NCBI GenBank assembly: GCA_019115225.1
Contig: DXEA01000132.1
Coordinates: 1 to 41,176 of the forward strand
Direction of reading: 5' to 3'
Length of the DNA: 41,176 nucleotides
Source of the DNA: Candidatus Evtepia faecigallinarum
GTDB taxonomy: Bacteria; Bacillota; Clostridia; Oscillospirales; Oscillospiraceae
Position numbers and translations under genes: made by a program. This document shows, in pieces, positions 21,132-29,124 of the stretch (position 1 is the first letter of the stretch; each line of letters starts with the position of its first letter). A model generated the notes under the pieces. That model was not told where the DNA came from. It did no database searches and saw only the letters and a program-made list of their open reading frames with translations.

Positions 21132-21283
21132 CGTAAAATAAAGTAGGAAGGTTCCGCCTGCCTCACCTCTGTGCCCGTGCTTCAGGGGTTGATAACATGC
21201 CGCCGCCGCTCCGTCCGGGGCGTCGTTGTGCTGTGGTGCGGATACCTTTTTGCGTCTTTTACGAAAGGTATCCATTTTTTTAT
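21132..21283 (+). promoter_or_regulatory. infC leader with attenuator (L20-leader-type candidate)
   Basis: Leader of about 170 nt ending in GGATACCTTT...AAAGGTATCC-aTTTTTTT directly before infC; B. subtilis infC-rpmI-rplT is controlled by L20-dependent attenuation. Confidence 0.65.
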
Positions 21284-21306
21284 GGTTTAGTACTGGAGGT
21301 GCGTCA

Positions 21307-21837
21307 ATCATAGCTCACACGGCTCATCAGATCAACGAAGAGATTCACGACAAGGAAGTGCGCCTGATCTCCGCCCAGGGCGAACAGCTGGGCATCCTGC
21401 CCCTGGCCGAGGCCATGGCGAAGGCCAACGAGGCCGACCTGGACCTGGTGAAGATCTCTCCCAACGCCGTCCCCCCCGTCTGCAAGCTCATGGATTACGG
21501 CAAGTACCGCTTTGAGCAGACCAAGCGGGACAAGGAGGCAAAGAAAAACCAGCGGATCGTAGAGATCAAAGAAGTGCGCATGTCCCCGGGGATCGACGTC
21601 AATGATTTCAATGTCAAGGTCCGCAACGCCCAGCGGTTCCTGGCCGATGGCAACCGGGTCAAGGTAGCCGTCCGCTTCCGCGGCCGGGAAATGGCCCACA
21701 CCGACATCGGCAAGCGTCTGCTGGAGAAATTCGCGGCCGACTGCGCTGAGGTGGCGACCATGGACAAAGAGCCCAAGCTGGAGGGACGCCACATGACCAT
21801 GTTTCTGTCCTGCAAGCAGAACAAAGAAAAAAAGTAA
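21307..21837 (+). CDS. infC: Translation initiation factor IF-3, non-canonical AUC/AUA start
   Basis: HQINEEIHDKEVRLISAQGEQLGILPLAEAMAKANEADLDLVKISPNAVPPVCKLMDYGKYRFEQ; GGAGGT at 21295-21300; no ATG/GTG/TTG at the correct position. Confidence 0.93.
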   Translation: MIAHTAHQINEEIHDKEVRLISAQGEQLGILPLAEAMAKANEADLDLVKISPNAVPPVCKLMDYGKYRFEQTKRDKEAKKNQRIVEIKEVRMSPGIDVNDFNVKVRNAQRFLADGNRVKVAVRFRGREMAHTDIGKRLLEKFAADCAEVATMDKEPKLEGRHMTMFLSCKQNKEKK

Positions 21838-21852
21838 AAGGAGTTTTCCGCT

Positions 21853-22056
21853 ATGCCTAAGCTGAAGATCAAGACCCACAGCGGCGCCAAAAAGCGCTTT
21901 AACCTCACCAAGAGCGGCAAGGTCAAGCGCGCCCACGCCAACAAGAGCCACATTCTGAACAAGAAGACCACCAAGCGTAAGCGCGGCCTGCGCGCCGGCG
22001 CCTATGCCGACAAGACCAACGAGGCCGCCATCAAGCGCATGATCCTCTATAAATAA
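21853..22056 (+). CDS. rpmI: 50S ribosomal protein L35
   Basis: [47 protein letters not shown]. Confidence 0.98.
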   Translation: MPKLKIKTHSGAKKRFNLTKSGKVKRAHANKSHILNKKTTKRKRGLRAGAYADKTNEAAIKRMILYK

Positions 22057-22093
22057 TCTCTCTTCAACCACACACATAGGAGGCTGACATAAC

Positions 22094-22450
22094 ATGGCAA
22101 GAGTCAAAGGCGCGATGATGACGCGCAAGAGAAGAAATAAGATCCTGAAGATGGCCAAGGGTTACTGGGGTGCCAAGAGTAAGCACTTCAAGATGGCCAA
22201 CGAGCAGGTTATGAAGTCCCTGACCTACGCATACGTGGGCCGCAAGCAGAAGAAGCGCAACTTCCGCCAGCTGTGGATTGCCCGCATCAATGCCGCCTGC
22301 AAGCTCAACGGCATGAACTATTCCAACTTCATGCACGGCCTGAAGCTGGCCGGCGTGGAGATCAACCGCAAGATGCTCGCTGAGATGGCCGTCAACGACA
22401 AGGCCGCCTTCACCAAGCTCACCGAGCTGTCCAAGGCCAAGCTGGCCTGA
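22094..22450 (+). CDS. rplT: 50S ribosomal protein L20
   Basis: [68 protein letters not shown]. Confidence 0.98.
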   Translation: MARVKGAMMTRKRRNKILKMAKGYWGAKSKHFKMANEQVMKSLTYAYVGRKQKKRNFRQLWIARINAACKLNGMNYSNFMHGLKLAGVEINRKMLAEMAVNDKAAFTKLTELSKAKLA

Positions 22451-22467
22451 GGGTTTTCCGAGCCATC

Positions 22468-22507
22468 CGCTGCCCGAAGGGATCTCCCCTTTGGGCAGCG
22501 TTTTTTT
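22468..22507 (+). terminator. Intrinsic terminator after rplT
   Basis: CGCTGCCCgAAGGG-atct-CCCCTTTGGGCAGCG-TTTTTTT. Confidence 0.9.
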
Positions 22508-22549
22508 CAAACGAAACGGCCCGCCGGGTACCCGGCGGGCCGTTGCTTA

Positions 22550-23314
22550 TTATAGGATACTGTAGTGATTGAACACCTGAAGGAGTTCTTCCGTGGTCGT
22601 CTGGGCCTTCTCCTGGCCCGCTCGGTCCAGGACCACCTGGCCGTGGTGGAGCATCAGCAGCCGGTCCCCGTACTCCACCGCGTAGCGGAGGTTGTGGGTG
22701 ACCATCATGGCCGTCAGGCCCTTCTCCCGGACCACCTTGCCGGTGAGGACCATGATGGTCTCGGCGGTCTTGGGGTCCAGGGCGGCGGTGTGCTCGTCCA
22801 GGATGAGGAATTTCAGCGGGGTCATGGTGGCCATGAGCAGGGCCACCGCCTGACGCTGGCCCCCGGACAGGGCCCCCATGGGCACGTCCAGCTTATCCTC
22901 CAGCCCCAGGCCCAGGGCGGCCAGCTCGGACCGGTAGTAGTCGATCCGCTTCTTGTTCACCCCAAAGCCCAGGCCGAAACGCTTGCCCTTGTTGTCGGCC
23001 AGGGAGAGGTTCTCCAGCATGGTCAGGTTGGGGCAGGTGCCCAGGGCGGGGTTCTGATAAACCCGGCCGATGACGGCGTAGCGCTGATAGTCCTTCTGCT
23101 TGCGGATGCTCTTGCCGTCGATGCACACATCCCCGGCGTCCAGGGGGATGGAGCCGCAGATGAGGTTGAGCAGGGTGGTCTTGCCCGAGCCGTTGCTGCC
23201 CACGATGGAGACAAACTGGCCGTCGGGCACCGTCAGGTCGAAGTCTTCAAAGAGTTTTAACTCGGTCACCGTGCCGGGGTTATAGACCTTGGTGATCTGG
23301 CGCATCTCAAGCAT
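22550..23314 (-). CDS. ABC transporter ATP-binding protein (TrpZ-type)
   Basis: Walker A GSNGSGKTTL, LSGGQRQAVALLMATM, LILDEHTAALDP; clustered with permease and COG2984-like binding protein. Confidence 0.93.
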   Translation of the reverse strand: MLEMRQITKVYNPGTVTELKLFEDFDLTVPDGQFVSIVGSNGSGKTTLLNLICGSIPLDAGDVCIDGKSIRKQKDYQRYAVIGRVYQNPALGTCPNLTMLENLSLADNKGKRFGLGFGVNKKRIDYYRSELAALGLGLEDKLDVPMGALSGGQRQAVALLMATMTPLKFLILDEHTAALDPKTAETIMVLTGKVVREKGLTAMMVTHNLRYAVEYGDRLLMLHHGQVVLDRAGQEKAQTTTEELLQVFNHYSIL

Positions 23315-24245
23315 GGATGATCTCCTCCCCTTTTCTTCCCGCGATCACCAGCACCACCAGGAAGAGGGCGGCGGTGATGAACCTGAGCATGTTGGCGGGC
23401 AGGCCCACGTTGATGGCGATCTGCACGCAGAACTTATACAGGATGCTCCCCAGCAGCACGGCTGTGGTCCCCTGGGGGGTGGCCAGGAAGCGCAGGCCCT
23501 TGGTCTTGCGCAGCCCCTGGGCCCCCTTGGAGTGGGTGAAGAAGCGGACCAGGGAGATGCCGATGATGACCGTGGCCAGACCAAAGACCACCTGGCCGAT
23601 GCCCATGACGGCGGAGTAGCTGCGCTGTTCCTGGCATACCACCGCCCCGCACAGGGCCACCAGGGCGTTGGCGATGACCACGCCCAGCACCTTCTTATTG
23701 CCCTTGTTCTGGGCCAGGGTGGTCACCAGGGTGCCGTTGTCCCCCGCCGCCCGCAGGAGCAGGCCGGATTTGGTGCGGAAGTACAGGTCCAGCAGGAGCT
23801 TGATGACCACCGCCAGCACCAGGGAGACCACCAGCTTGCGGCCGCTCAGGCTCAGATCCCCCAGCAGGGCCATGACGGGGGCGGAGGTGAAGATGGTGTC
23901 CACCGCCCGCTCCACGGTCACGTTGGACCCGGCGATGAGCAGGTTAATGGATGACAGGGCGGTCATGGTGATGATGCCCGCCAGCAGGTCCCGGACCCCC
24001 AGGCGCACATGGATCAGGCCCGTGCACAGGCCGGCAATGGCGCCGGCGCCGGCGGCACACAGCAGGGTCAGCCAGGGGTCCATGCCTCCCAGCAGGAGGA
24101 TGGCCGTCACCGCGGCGCCCAGGGGGAAGCTGCTGTCCACCGTCAGGTCGGGGAAGTCCAGGACGGAATAGGTGATGTACACGCCATAGGACAGCAGCGC
24201 GTAGATCAGCCCCTGGGTCAGGGTGGAAATGATCAAGTCTGACAT
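23307..24245 (-). CDS. ABC transporter permease (TrpY-type)
   Basis: Multi-TM; YGVYITYSVLDFPDLTVDSSFPLGAAVTA, LINLLIAGSNV; overlaps ATPase gene. Confidence 0.92.
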   Translation of the reverse strand: MSDLIISTLTQGLIYALLSYGVYITYSVLDFPDLTVDSSFPLGAAVTAILLLGGMDPWLTLLCAAGAGAIAGLCTGLIHVRLGVRDLLAGIITMTALSSINLLIAGSNVTVERAVDTIFTSAPVMALLGDLSLSGRKLVVSLVLAVVIKLLLDLYFRTKSGLLLRAAGDNGTLVTTLAQNKGNKKVLGVVIANALVALCGAVVCQEQRSYSAVMGIGQVVFGLATVIIGISLVRFFTHSKGAQGLRKTKGLRFLATPQGTTAVLLGSILYKFCVQIAINVGLPANMLRFITAALFLVVLVIAGRKGEEIIHA

Positions 24246-24278
24246 ACGGTCTCTCCTCCTTCTTCGCTGCGGGTCTTA

Positions 24279-25274
24279 TTATGCCTGGGCGCCCACCTCT
24301 TCGGCCTGCTGGGCGATCTCCTCCGGCAGGGTCAGGCCCATGGCGGCGATGGCCTGGCTGTTGGTGTACAGGGAATAGTTCTCAATGACCTCGTAGGGCA
24401 GGTCCTGGCAGGTGGCCTCGCCGGTGAGGACCTTGGCGGCCATCTTGCCGGTCTGGATGCCCAGCTGGACGTAGTCCAGGCCGGCCCCGGCCACGCAGCC
24501 CAGCTTCATCTGCTCGATCTCAGAGCCGTAGACGGGGATGCCCGCCTCGTTGGTCTTTTCCAGGATGGAGCCCAGCACGCCCACCACGTTGTTGTCGGTG
24601 AGGTTGGAGAAGCAGTCCACGCCCTTGGCGATGAGGGAGTCCACCGCCTGGGTGACCTCGGACTGGGCGGTGACGCCCACGGCCTCGATGGTGAAGCCAT
24701 AGTCAGCGGCTTTTTCCTGGTACACGCTCACGGAGTAGACGGAGTTGGACTCACTGGTGGTATAGACGATGCCGATGGTCTTGGCCTCGGGCTGGAGGGC
24801 CCGGATGAGCTCCAGCTGGCCCTCCACCGGCAGCACGTCGGAGGTGCCGGTGATGTTGCCGGAATCCAGCTTGGCCCCCACGGGGTCGGTGATGGCGGTG
24901 AAGATGACGGGGATGTCCTTATCCTCGGCGGCGGCATAGCAGGCGGTGGCGGCGGGGGTGGCGATGCCCACCATCAGGGCCGCATCCTCGGCGGAAAAGG
25001 CCTGGGCGATCTGGATGGCCAGGTTGTCGTCAAAGCTGGCGTTCTGGTAGTCGATGGTATAGTCGGTGCCCTCCACCAGGCCGGCCTCCTGGAGGCCCTG
25101 GAGGAAGCCCTCCCGGCAGTTGTCCAGGGAGCCGTGCTGGCCGTACTGGCTGATGCCGATGATGGGCACGTCGCCGCCGGTCTCGGCGGTCTGGTCCTGT
25201 CCGCCGCAGGCGGCCAGGGTCAGCACGGCGGTGAGGGACAGGGCTCCGCAGAGCAGTTTCTTCAGGTTTTTCAT
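24279..25274 (-). CDS. ABC transporter substrate-binding lipoprotein (TrpX/COG2984-type)
   Basis: Lipobox LTLAACGG; VPIIGISQYGQHGSLDNCREGFLQGLQEAG, PVIFTAITDPVGAKL, NVVGVLGSILEKTNEAGIPVYGSE. Confidence 0.93.
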   Translation of the reverse strand: MKNLKKLLCGALSLTAVLTLAACGGQDQTAETGGDVPIIGISQYGQHGSLDNCREGFLQGLQEAGLVEGTDYTIDYQNASFDDNLAIQIAQAFSAEDAALMVGIATPAATACYAAAEDKDIPVIFTAITDPVGAKLDSGNITGTSDVLPVEGQLELIRALQPEAKTIGIVYTTSESNSVYSVSVYQEKAADYGFTIEAVGVTAQSEVTQAVDSLIAKGVDCFSNLTDNNVVGVLGSILEKTNEAGIPVYGSEIEQMKLGCVAGAGLDYVQLGIQTGKMAAKVLTGEATCQDLPYEVIENYSLYTNSQAIAAMGLTLPEEIAQQAEEVGAQA

Positions 25275-25346
25275 GTTGATCTTCTCCTTTTGATTTGATG
25301 TTTTTTTGATGGTGAGTGAGGCTCTCCCTGGTCAAATCATGGACAA

Positions 25347-25645
25347 CAAAAAAAGCCTTGCTCCCCTCTCGTTTTCTCAACGAAATGGGACAAGACTGAC
25401 TCCTGCGGTACCACCCAAATTGACGCGCTGCGCCCGCTCTGTTCACGTACCATCATACGTGCCGCCCGGATAACGGGTGCGGTCCCCGTCGGCCACTACT
25501 GACCCCCCTGCCGGGAGGCGTTCGCTCCGCCCTCGTAAGGCCATTCCCTTTTCACCGGTCCTGCCGCGCTTGCACCGACGGCGGCTCTCTGAAAGGCTGC
25601 GTGGAAAGGTACTCTTCTTACTCACTGGTTTTGTCTTTTGAACTT
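25347..25645 (-). promoter_or_regulatory. T-box riboswitch (predicted tRNA-Trp, UGG specifier) controlling trpXYZ-type operon
   Basis: Minus strand: stem I start AGUAAGAAGAGUA, distal CAGAGAGCCG...GGUGCAAGCGCGGC, GAA-UGG-CCUUAC, T-box GGGTGGTACCGCAGG (25402-25416), terminator GTCTTGTCCC...GGGGAGCAAGGCTTTTTTT. Confidence 0.92.
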
Positions 25646-25651
25646 GCTTTT

Positions 25652-25680
25652 ATGTTAGCACGTTCTCAAGGCCCCGTCAA
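25652..25680 (-). promoter_or_regulatory. SigA promoter of the T-box transcript
   Basis: Minus strand TTGACG-N17-TAACAT. Confidence 0.7.
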
Positions 25681-25743
25681 GTCGCCGTTTTTGCCAAAAC
25701 CGTTCCCCTTCTCTCCCCCATCTTTCGCTTTCTTGACCCCCAC

Positions 25744-25772
25744 TTGCGGAGGAGGAAGGAATTTGCTACACT
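25744..25772 (+). promoter_or_regulatory. SigA-type promoter of yjdF leader
   Basis: TTGCGG-N17-TACACT. Confidence 0.6.
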
Positions 25773-25774
25773 AT

Positions 25775-25890
25775 CCCTGCGGGGATAAAAACACGTCCCG
25801 GTCGGTAGTCCGGGAGCGGCCGCGGCCGCCGCCGTCAGTAACCTGCCTCCTTGGTTGTCCCTTCCCCGTGAGCATATCATAAAGGAGGAA
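25775..25890 (+). ncRNA. Candidate yjdF (azaaromatic-responsive) riboswitch leader
   Basis: Structured leader of about 115 nt (ATCCCTGCGGGGAT, GTCCCGG..CCGGGAGC, GCGGCCGCGGCCGC) between promoter and yjdF; family assignment rests on gene context, not a covariance search. Confidence 0.55.
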
Positions 25891-25895
25891 CCCCT

Positions 25896-26318
25896 ATGCA
25901 AACGGCAGTTTCTGTCCTCACCGTCACCTTTCAGGCCCCCTTCTGGGTGGGCCTGTATGAGCGACAGGAGGATGGCCAGTATCAGGTCTGCAAAATCATC
26001 TTCGGGGCTGAGCCCAAGGACTATGAGGTCTATCACTACCTCCTGGCCCACTGGCGGGATCTAACCTTCAGCCCGCCCCTCCCCGCCGGCCAAGTCCCTC
26101 CGCCCCCTGCCGCAAACCCCAAGCGGCTGCAGCGGCAGATCAAAAAGCAGCTCCAGACACCGACCATGGGCACCAAGGCCCAGAACGCCATGAAGCACCA
26201 GCAGGAGCAGCGGCTCCAGGCCCGCCAGGCCCTGCGCCGGCAGCGCCGGGCACAGGAGCAGGAGCGCCAATATCTCCTGCGCCGGCAGAAACACAAGGAA
26301 AAACATCGCGGCCACTGA
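25896..26318 (+). CDS. yjdF: YjdF family protein
   Basis: FQAPFWVGLYERQEDGQYQVCKIIFGAEPKDYEVYHYLL...NPKRLQRQIKKQLQTPTMGTKAQNAMKHQQE...QYLLRRQKHKEKHRGH, the characteristic YjdF layout. Confidence 0.92.
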   Translation: MQTAVSVLTVTFQAPFWVGLYERQEDGQYQVCKIIFGAEPKDYEVYHYLLAHWRDLTFSPPLPAGQVPPPPAANPKRLQRQIKKQLQTPTMGTKAQNAMKHQQEQRLQARQALRRQRRAQEQERQYLLRRQKHKEKHRGH

Positions 26319-26322
26319 ACCA

Positions 26323-26354
26323 GCGCCCCAGGCAGAGCATCCTGCCTGGGGCGC
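26323..26354 (+). terminator. Strong perfect hairpin after yjdF
   Basis: GCGCCCCAGGCAG-agcatc-CTGCCTGGGGCGC, no U-tract. Confidence 0.5.
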
Positions 26355-26360
26355 AAATGC

Positions 26361-26415
26361 AGACCGCGGGCCCGACGGAACAAAGGGGGTGTTCCGTCAG
26401 ACCCGCGGTCTTTTA
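26361..26415. terminator. Long hairpin/terminator
   Basis: AGACCGCGGGcccGACGGAACaaagggggtGTTCCGTCagaCCCGCGGTCTTTT. Confidence 0.7.
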
Positions 26416-26491
26416 CACGAATCAGAATGAAAAGAGAGGGAGTTCTGATAAGGGAGATAGTATGGGAAATGGGGCCCGAGGGGGCGCCGGC

Positions 26492-26683
26492 TCAGGCCGG
26501 GCGCTTTTTCGCGGCCAGAAAGTCCGACCATTCCTGGGCCGCAGCGATGCTGCCCAGCCCTGCGGGAAGGATCATCAGCAGATTGGGTCCCTGGGGCAGA
26601 TTGCTCAGGGCGGTCACATAGGCGGCCAGCACCACCAGCCACAGCAGCAGATACACAAGATGGGTTGTTCTGGTTTTCATCAT
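26492..26683 (-). CDS. Small (63 aa) hypothetical membrane protein divergent from LysR gene
   Basis: MMKTRTTHLVYLLLWLVVLAAYVTALSNLPQGPNLLMILPAGLG...; AAAGGAGC RBS; TTTACA-N17-TATAAT promoter on minus strand. Confidence 0.7.
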   Translation of the reverse strand: MMKTRTTHLVYLLLWLVVLAAYVTALSNLPQGPNLLMILPAGLGSIAAAQEWSDFLAAKKRPA

Positions 26684-26884
26684 GATGCTCCTTTCTCAGG
26701 ATAGGTCTGTCGGATGGGTGAGAAAAGGAAGTTTGACCGGTCTGCTTGCTTTCTCTTTCTGCTTGCATTATACTAAATCCATCCCGGATTGTAAAACGAG
26801 AAAAACCCACCCTTTTCATCAGTTTTTCTGGGGGAAAGAAACTCATCCCATACCCATCAGTTTTTTTGATGGAAAGGAGGCTCC

Positions 26885-27760
26885 ATGGACCAGAAAAAAT
26901 GCGTCGCCCTGCTCACCGCCATCGACCTGGGCAATCTGACCCGTGCCGCAGAACAGCTGGGGTATACCCAGTCCGGCCTGAGCTATGTCATCAAATCCCT
27001 GGAAAACGAGCTGGGCTTCCCCCTCCTGCTGCGCTCCCGGGCCGGCGTGCGGCCCACCCAGGACTGCCAGCGCATCCTCCCCCTGCTGCGGGAGTTAGAG
27101 CGCAAGAACCGCCAGCTGGAGGAGGAGGCCGCCGACATCCGGGGCCTGGCCGTGGGCACGGTGTCCGTGGCCACCTTTCCCTCCATCTCCCGGTTCTGGC
27201 TGCCCCAGATCCTGCGGGATTTCGCCCAGCAGTATCCCGGCATCACCGTCTCCATCCTGGAGACCGGCCAGGAGGAGCTGGACGAGTGGCTGCGGGAGGG
27301 GGCGGTGGACCTGGCCTTTTGCAGCTATCATGAGAACACCCCCTACCACTGGATCCCCTTCCTGGAGGATGAGATCTGGGCGGTGGTCCCCCAGAACCAC
27401 CCCCTGGCCGGCTGCCCCGAGCTCTCCCTGGCCCAGCTGGCCGAGGAGCCCTTCATCTTGGAGGACCGGGCCTATGACTATGACATCTCCCGGGTCATCC
27501 GGGACGCCGGGGTCCATCCCAACGTCCGTTGGACCTCCAAGGACGAGCTGGCCATCCTGGCCATGGTCCGCCTGGAGCTGGGGGTGTCGGTGATGCCCGC
27601 CCTCTACCTCCACGAGGAGCACCCCGGCGTCACCGTCCGGCCCCTGGTCCCCCGGGCCCACCGGCAGCTGGGGGCCTCTCTGCCCGACCTGGACAACCTC
27701 TCCCCCGCCGCCCGGCGCTTCCTCATCAGCGCCAAAAAGACCATGGGGGTGAAGTCGTAA
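26885..27760 (+). CDS. LysR family transcriptional regulator
   Basis: N-terminal wHTH CVALLTAIDLGNLTRAAEQLGYTQSGLSYVIKSLENELGFPLLLRSRAGVRPT followed by a LysR substrate-binding domain; GGAAAGGAGG RBS. Confidence 0.95.
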   Translation: MDQKKCVALLTAIDLGNLTRAAEQLGYTQSGLSYVIKSLENELGFPLLLRSRAGVRPTQDCQRILPLLRELERKNRQLEEEAADIRGLAVGTVSVATFPSISRFWLPQILRDFAQQYPGITVSILETGQEELDEWLREGAVDLAFCSYHENTPYHWIPFLEDEIWAVVPQNHPLAGCPELSLAQLAEEPFILEDRAYDYDISRVIRDAGVHPNVRWTSKDELAILAMVRLELGVSVMPALYLHEEHPGVTVRPLVPRAHRQLGASLPDLDNLSPAARRFLISAKKTMGVKS

Positions 27761-27830
27761 GGGGCCCCGTCTCTTTGTAAAGGAACTTTTTTCTCTGGCG
27801 TTCGTCTAAACCGGATAAGGAGGTGTTTTT

Positions 27831-29045
27831 ATGAGGAAACACAGAGGACCTCGGCTGGTGCTCCTGATCGCCGCGCTGTGCATGAGCCTGGTGCTCCCCA
27901 CCGCTGCCACAGTCCCCACCGGTTTCCAGGCGTTTGCACGCACCAACCTGGAAGCCTATGATCTGTTCACCGACATCGACCAGACCCAGTGGTATGGCGA
28001 CCAGCAAGAGGGAGTCGTCCGGTTGGCCTGCGAGCTGGACATCCTACACGGGGTCTCCCCCACCACATTCCATCCCCAAGGGGCGCTGCGGCTCAATGAG
28101 GCCGTCACCATCGCTTCCACCATCCACAGCATCTACACCGGGCAGCCCGATGCCATTGTCCCGGTCCAGGGCGCCCAGTGGGCAGAGCCCTATCTGGCTT
28201 ACGCCGAGGCCAACGGCATCCTCCAGCCAGAGGAGTTTTCTGACTACAACCGTCCCGCTACCCGGGGAGAAATGGCCCGGCTCTTTGCCCACTGCCTACC
28301 TCAGGAGGGTCTGGCAAAGATCAACTCCATCTTTTCCATCGGCGACGTGGACTGTTATGACACCTTCCCGGTGCCCTATGCCGAGGAGATTTTCCAGCTC
28401 TACCGCGCCGGCGTGCTGGCCGGGGACCCGGAGACCCACAACTTCCGCCCCGATGACACCATCACCCGGGCAGAGACCGCCGCCATTGTAACCCGTCTGG
28501 CCCTGCCGGAGACCCGGAAAAATTTTGATATCCTGAGCCTGTACGGTTTCACCACTGACGATCTCCCCTTCTCCCTGACCAATGCCGAAGGCAAGACCCT
28601 CCACATCGGGCAGCGGCCCTACCAGGAACTGAAAGACTTCCTGGCCTCGGCCTCCCTTCAGGAAATTCTGGAGCACCCGGACGCCGGAGAGCAGGATGCG
28701 CCCTGCACCATTTCCATGGAGACCTATGACTCGGTGTATGTCAAGTACATCATTGATAAGAGCAATCCCCGCACGGTCTATGTCATGGAGATTGCCACCT
28801 CCTCCCCGGACTATGCCGACAACTACGGCGTTCACGCTGGCTTCTCCGCAGAGGCCCTCAAGGCGTGCTATCCGGATGAGACGATGCTCTCCTACTCCGA
28901 ACCCCACCCCGAGGTTTTTATCGGTTACAGCAGCTATTCCTACAAAGTGTGGGGGCCAGAACACTATAATACCCTGCTTTACAAGATGAGCACCACCGGG
29001 AAGGGCACCATCACAGAGCTCTCCGCCAGAACTTCCTGGCGATAA
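27831..29045 (+). CDS. Secreted S-layer homology (SLH) domain protein
   Basis: Signal peptide; SLH-like repeats (VRLACELDILHGVSPTTFHPQGALRLNEAVTIAS; IFQLYRAGVLAGDPETHNFRPDDTITRAETAAIVTRL). Confidence 0.9.
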   Translation: MRKHRGPRLVLLIAALCMSLVLPTAATVPTGFQAFARTNLEAYDLFTDIDQTQWYGDQQEGVVRLACELDILHGVSPTTFHPQGALRLNEAVTIASTIHSIYTGQPDAIVPVQGAQWAEPYLAYAEANGILQPEEFSDYNRPATRGEMARLFAHCLPQEGLAKINSIFSIGDVDCYDTFPVPYAEEIFQLYRAGVLAGDPETHNFRPDDTITRAETAAIVTRLALPETRKNFDILSLYGFTTDDLPFSLTNAEGKTLHIGQRPYQELKDFLASASLQEILEHPDAGEQDAPCTISMETYDSVYVKYIIDKSNPRTVYVMEIATSSPDYADNYGVHAGFSAEALKACYPDETMLSYSEPHPEVFIGYSSYSYKVWGPEHYNTLLYKMSTTGKGTITELSARTSWR

Positions 29046-29075
29046 CTCCCCCCATCATACTCCCCTCCACACAGC

Positions 29076-29113
29076 AAAGCCCCCCAAGGACCATTGGGTC
29101 CCTGGGGGGCTTT
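29076..29113. terminator. Bidirectional terminator between SLH gene and NCS2 permease
   Basis: AAAGCCCCCCAaGGACC-att-GGGTCCcTGGGGGGCTTT. Confidence 0.85.
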
Positions 29114-29124
29114 ATCGGATATCC

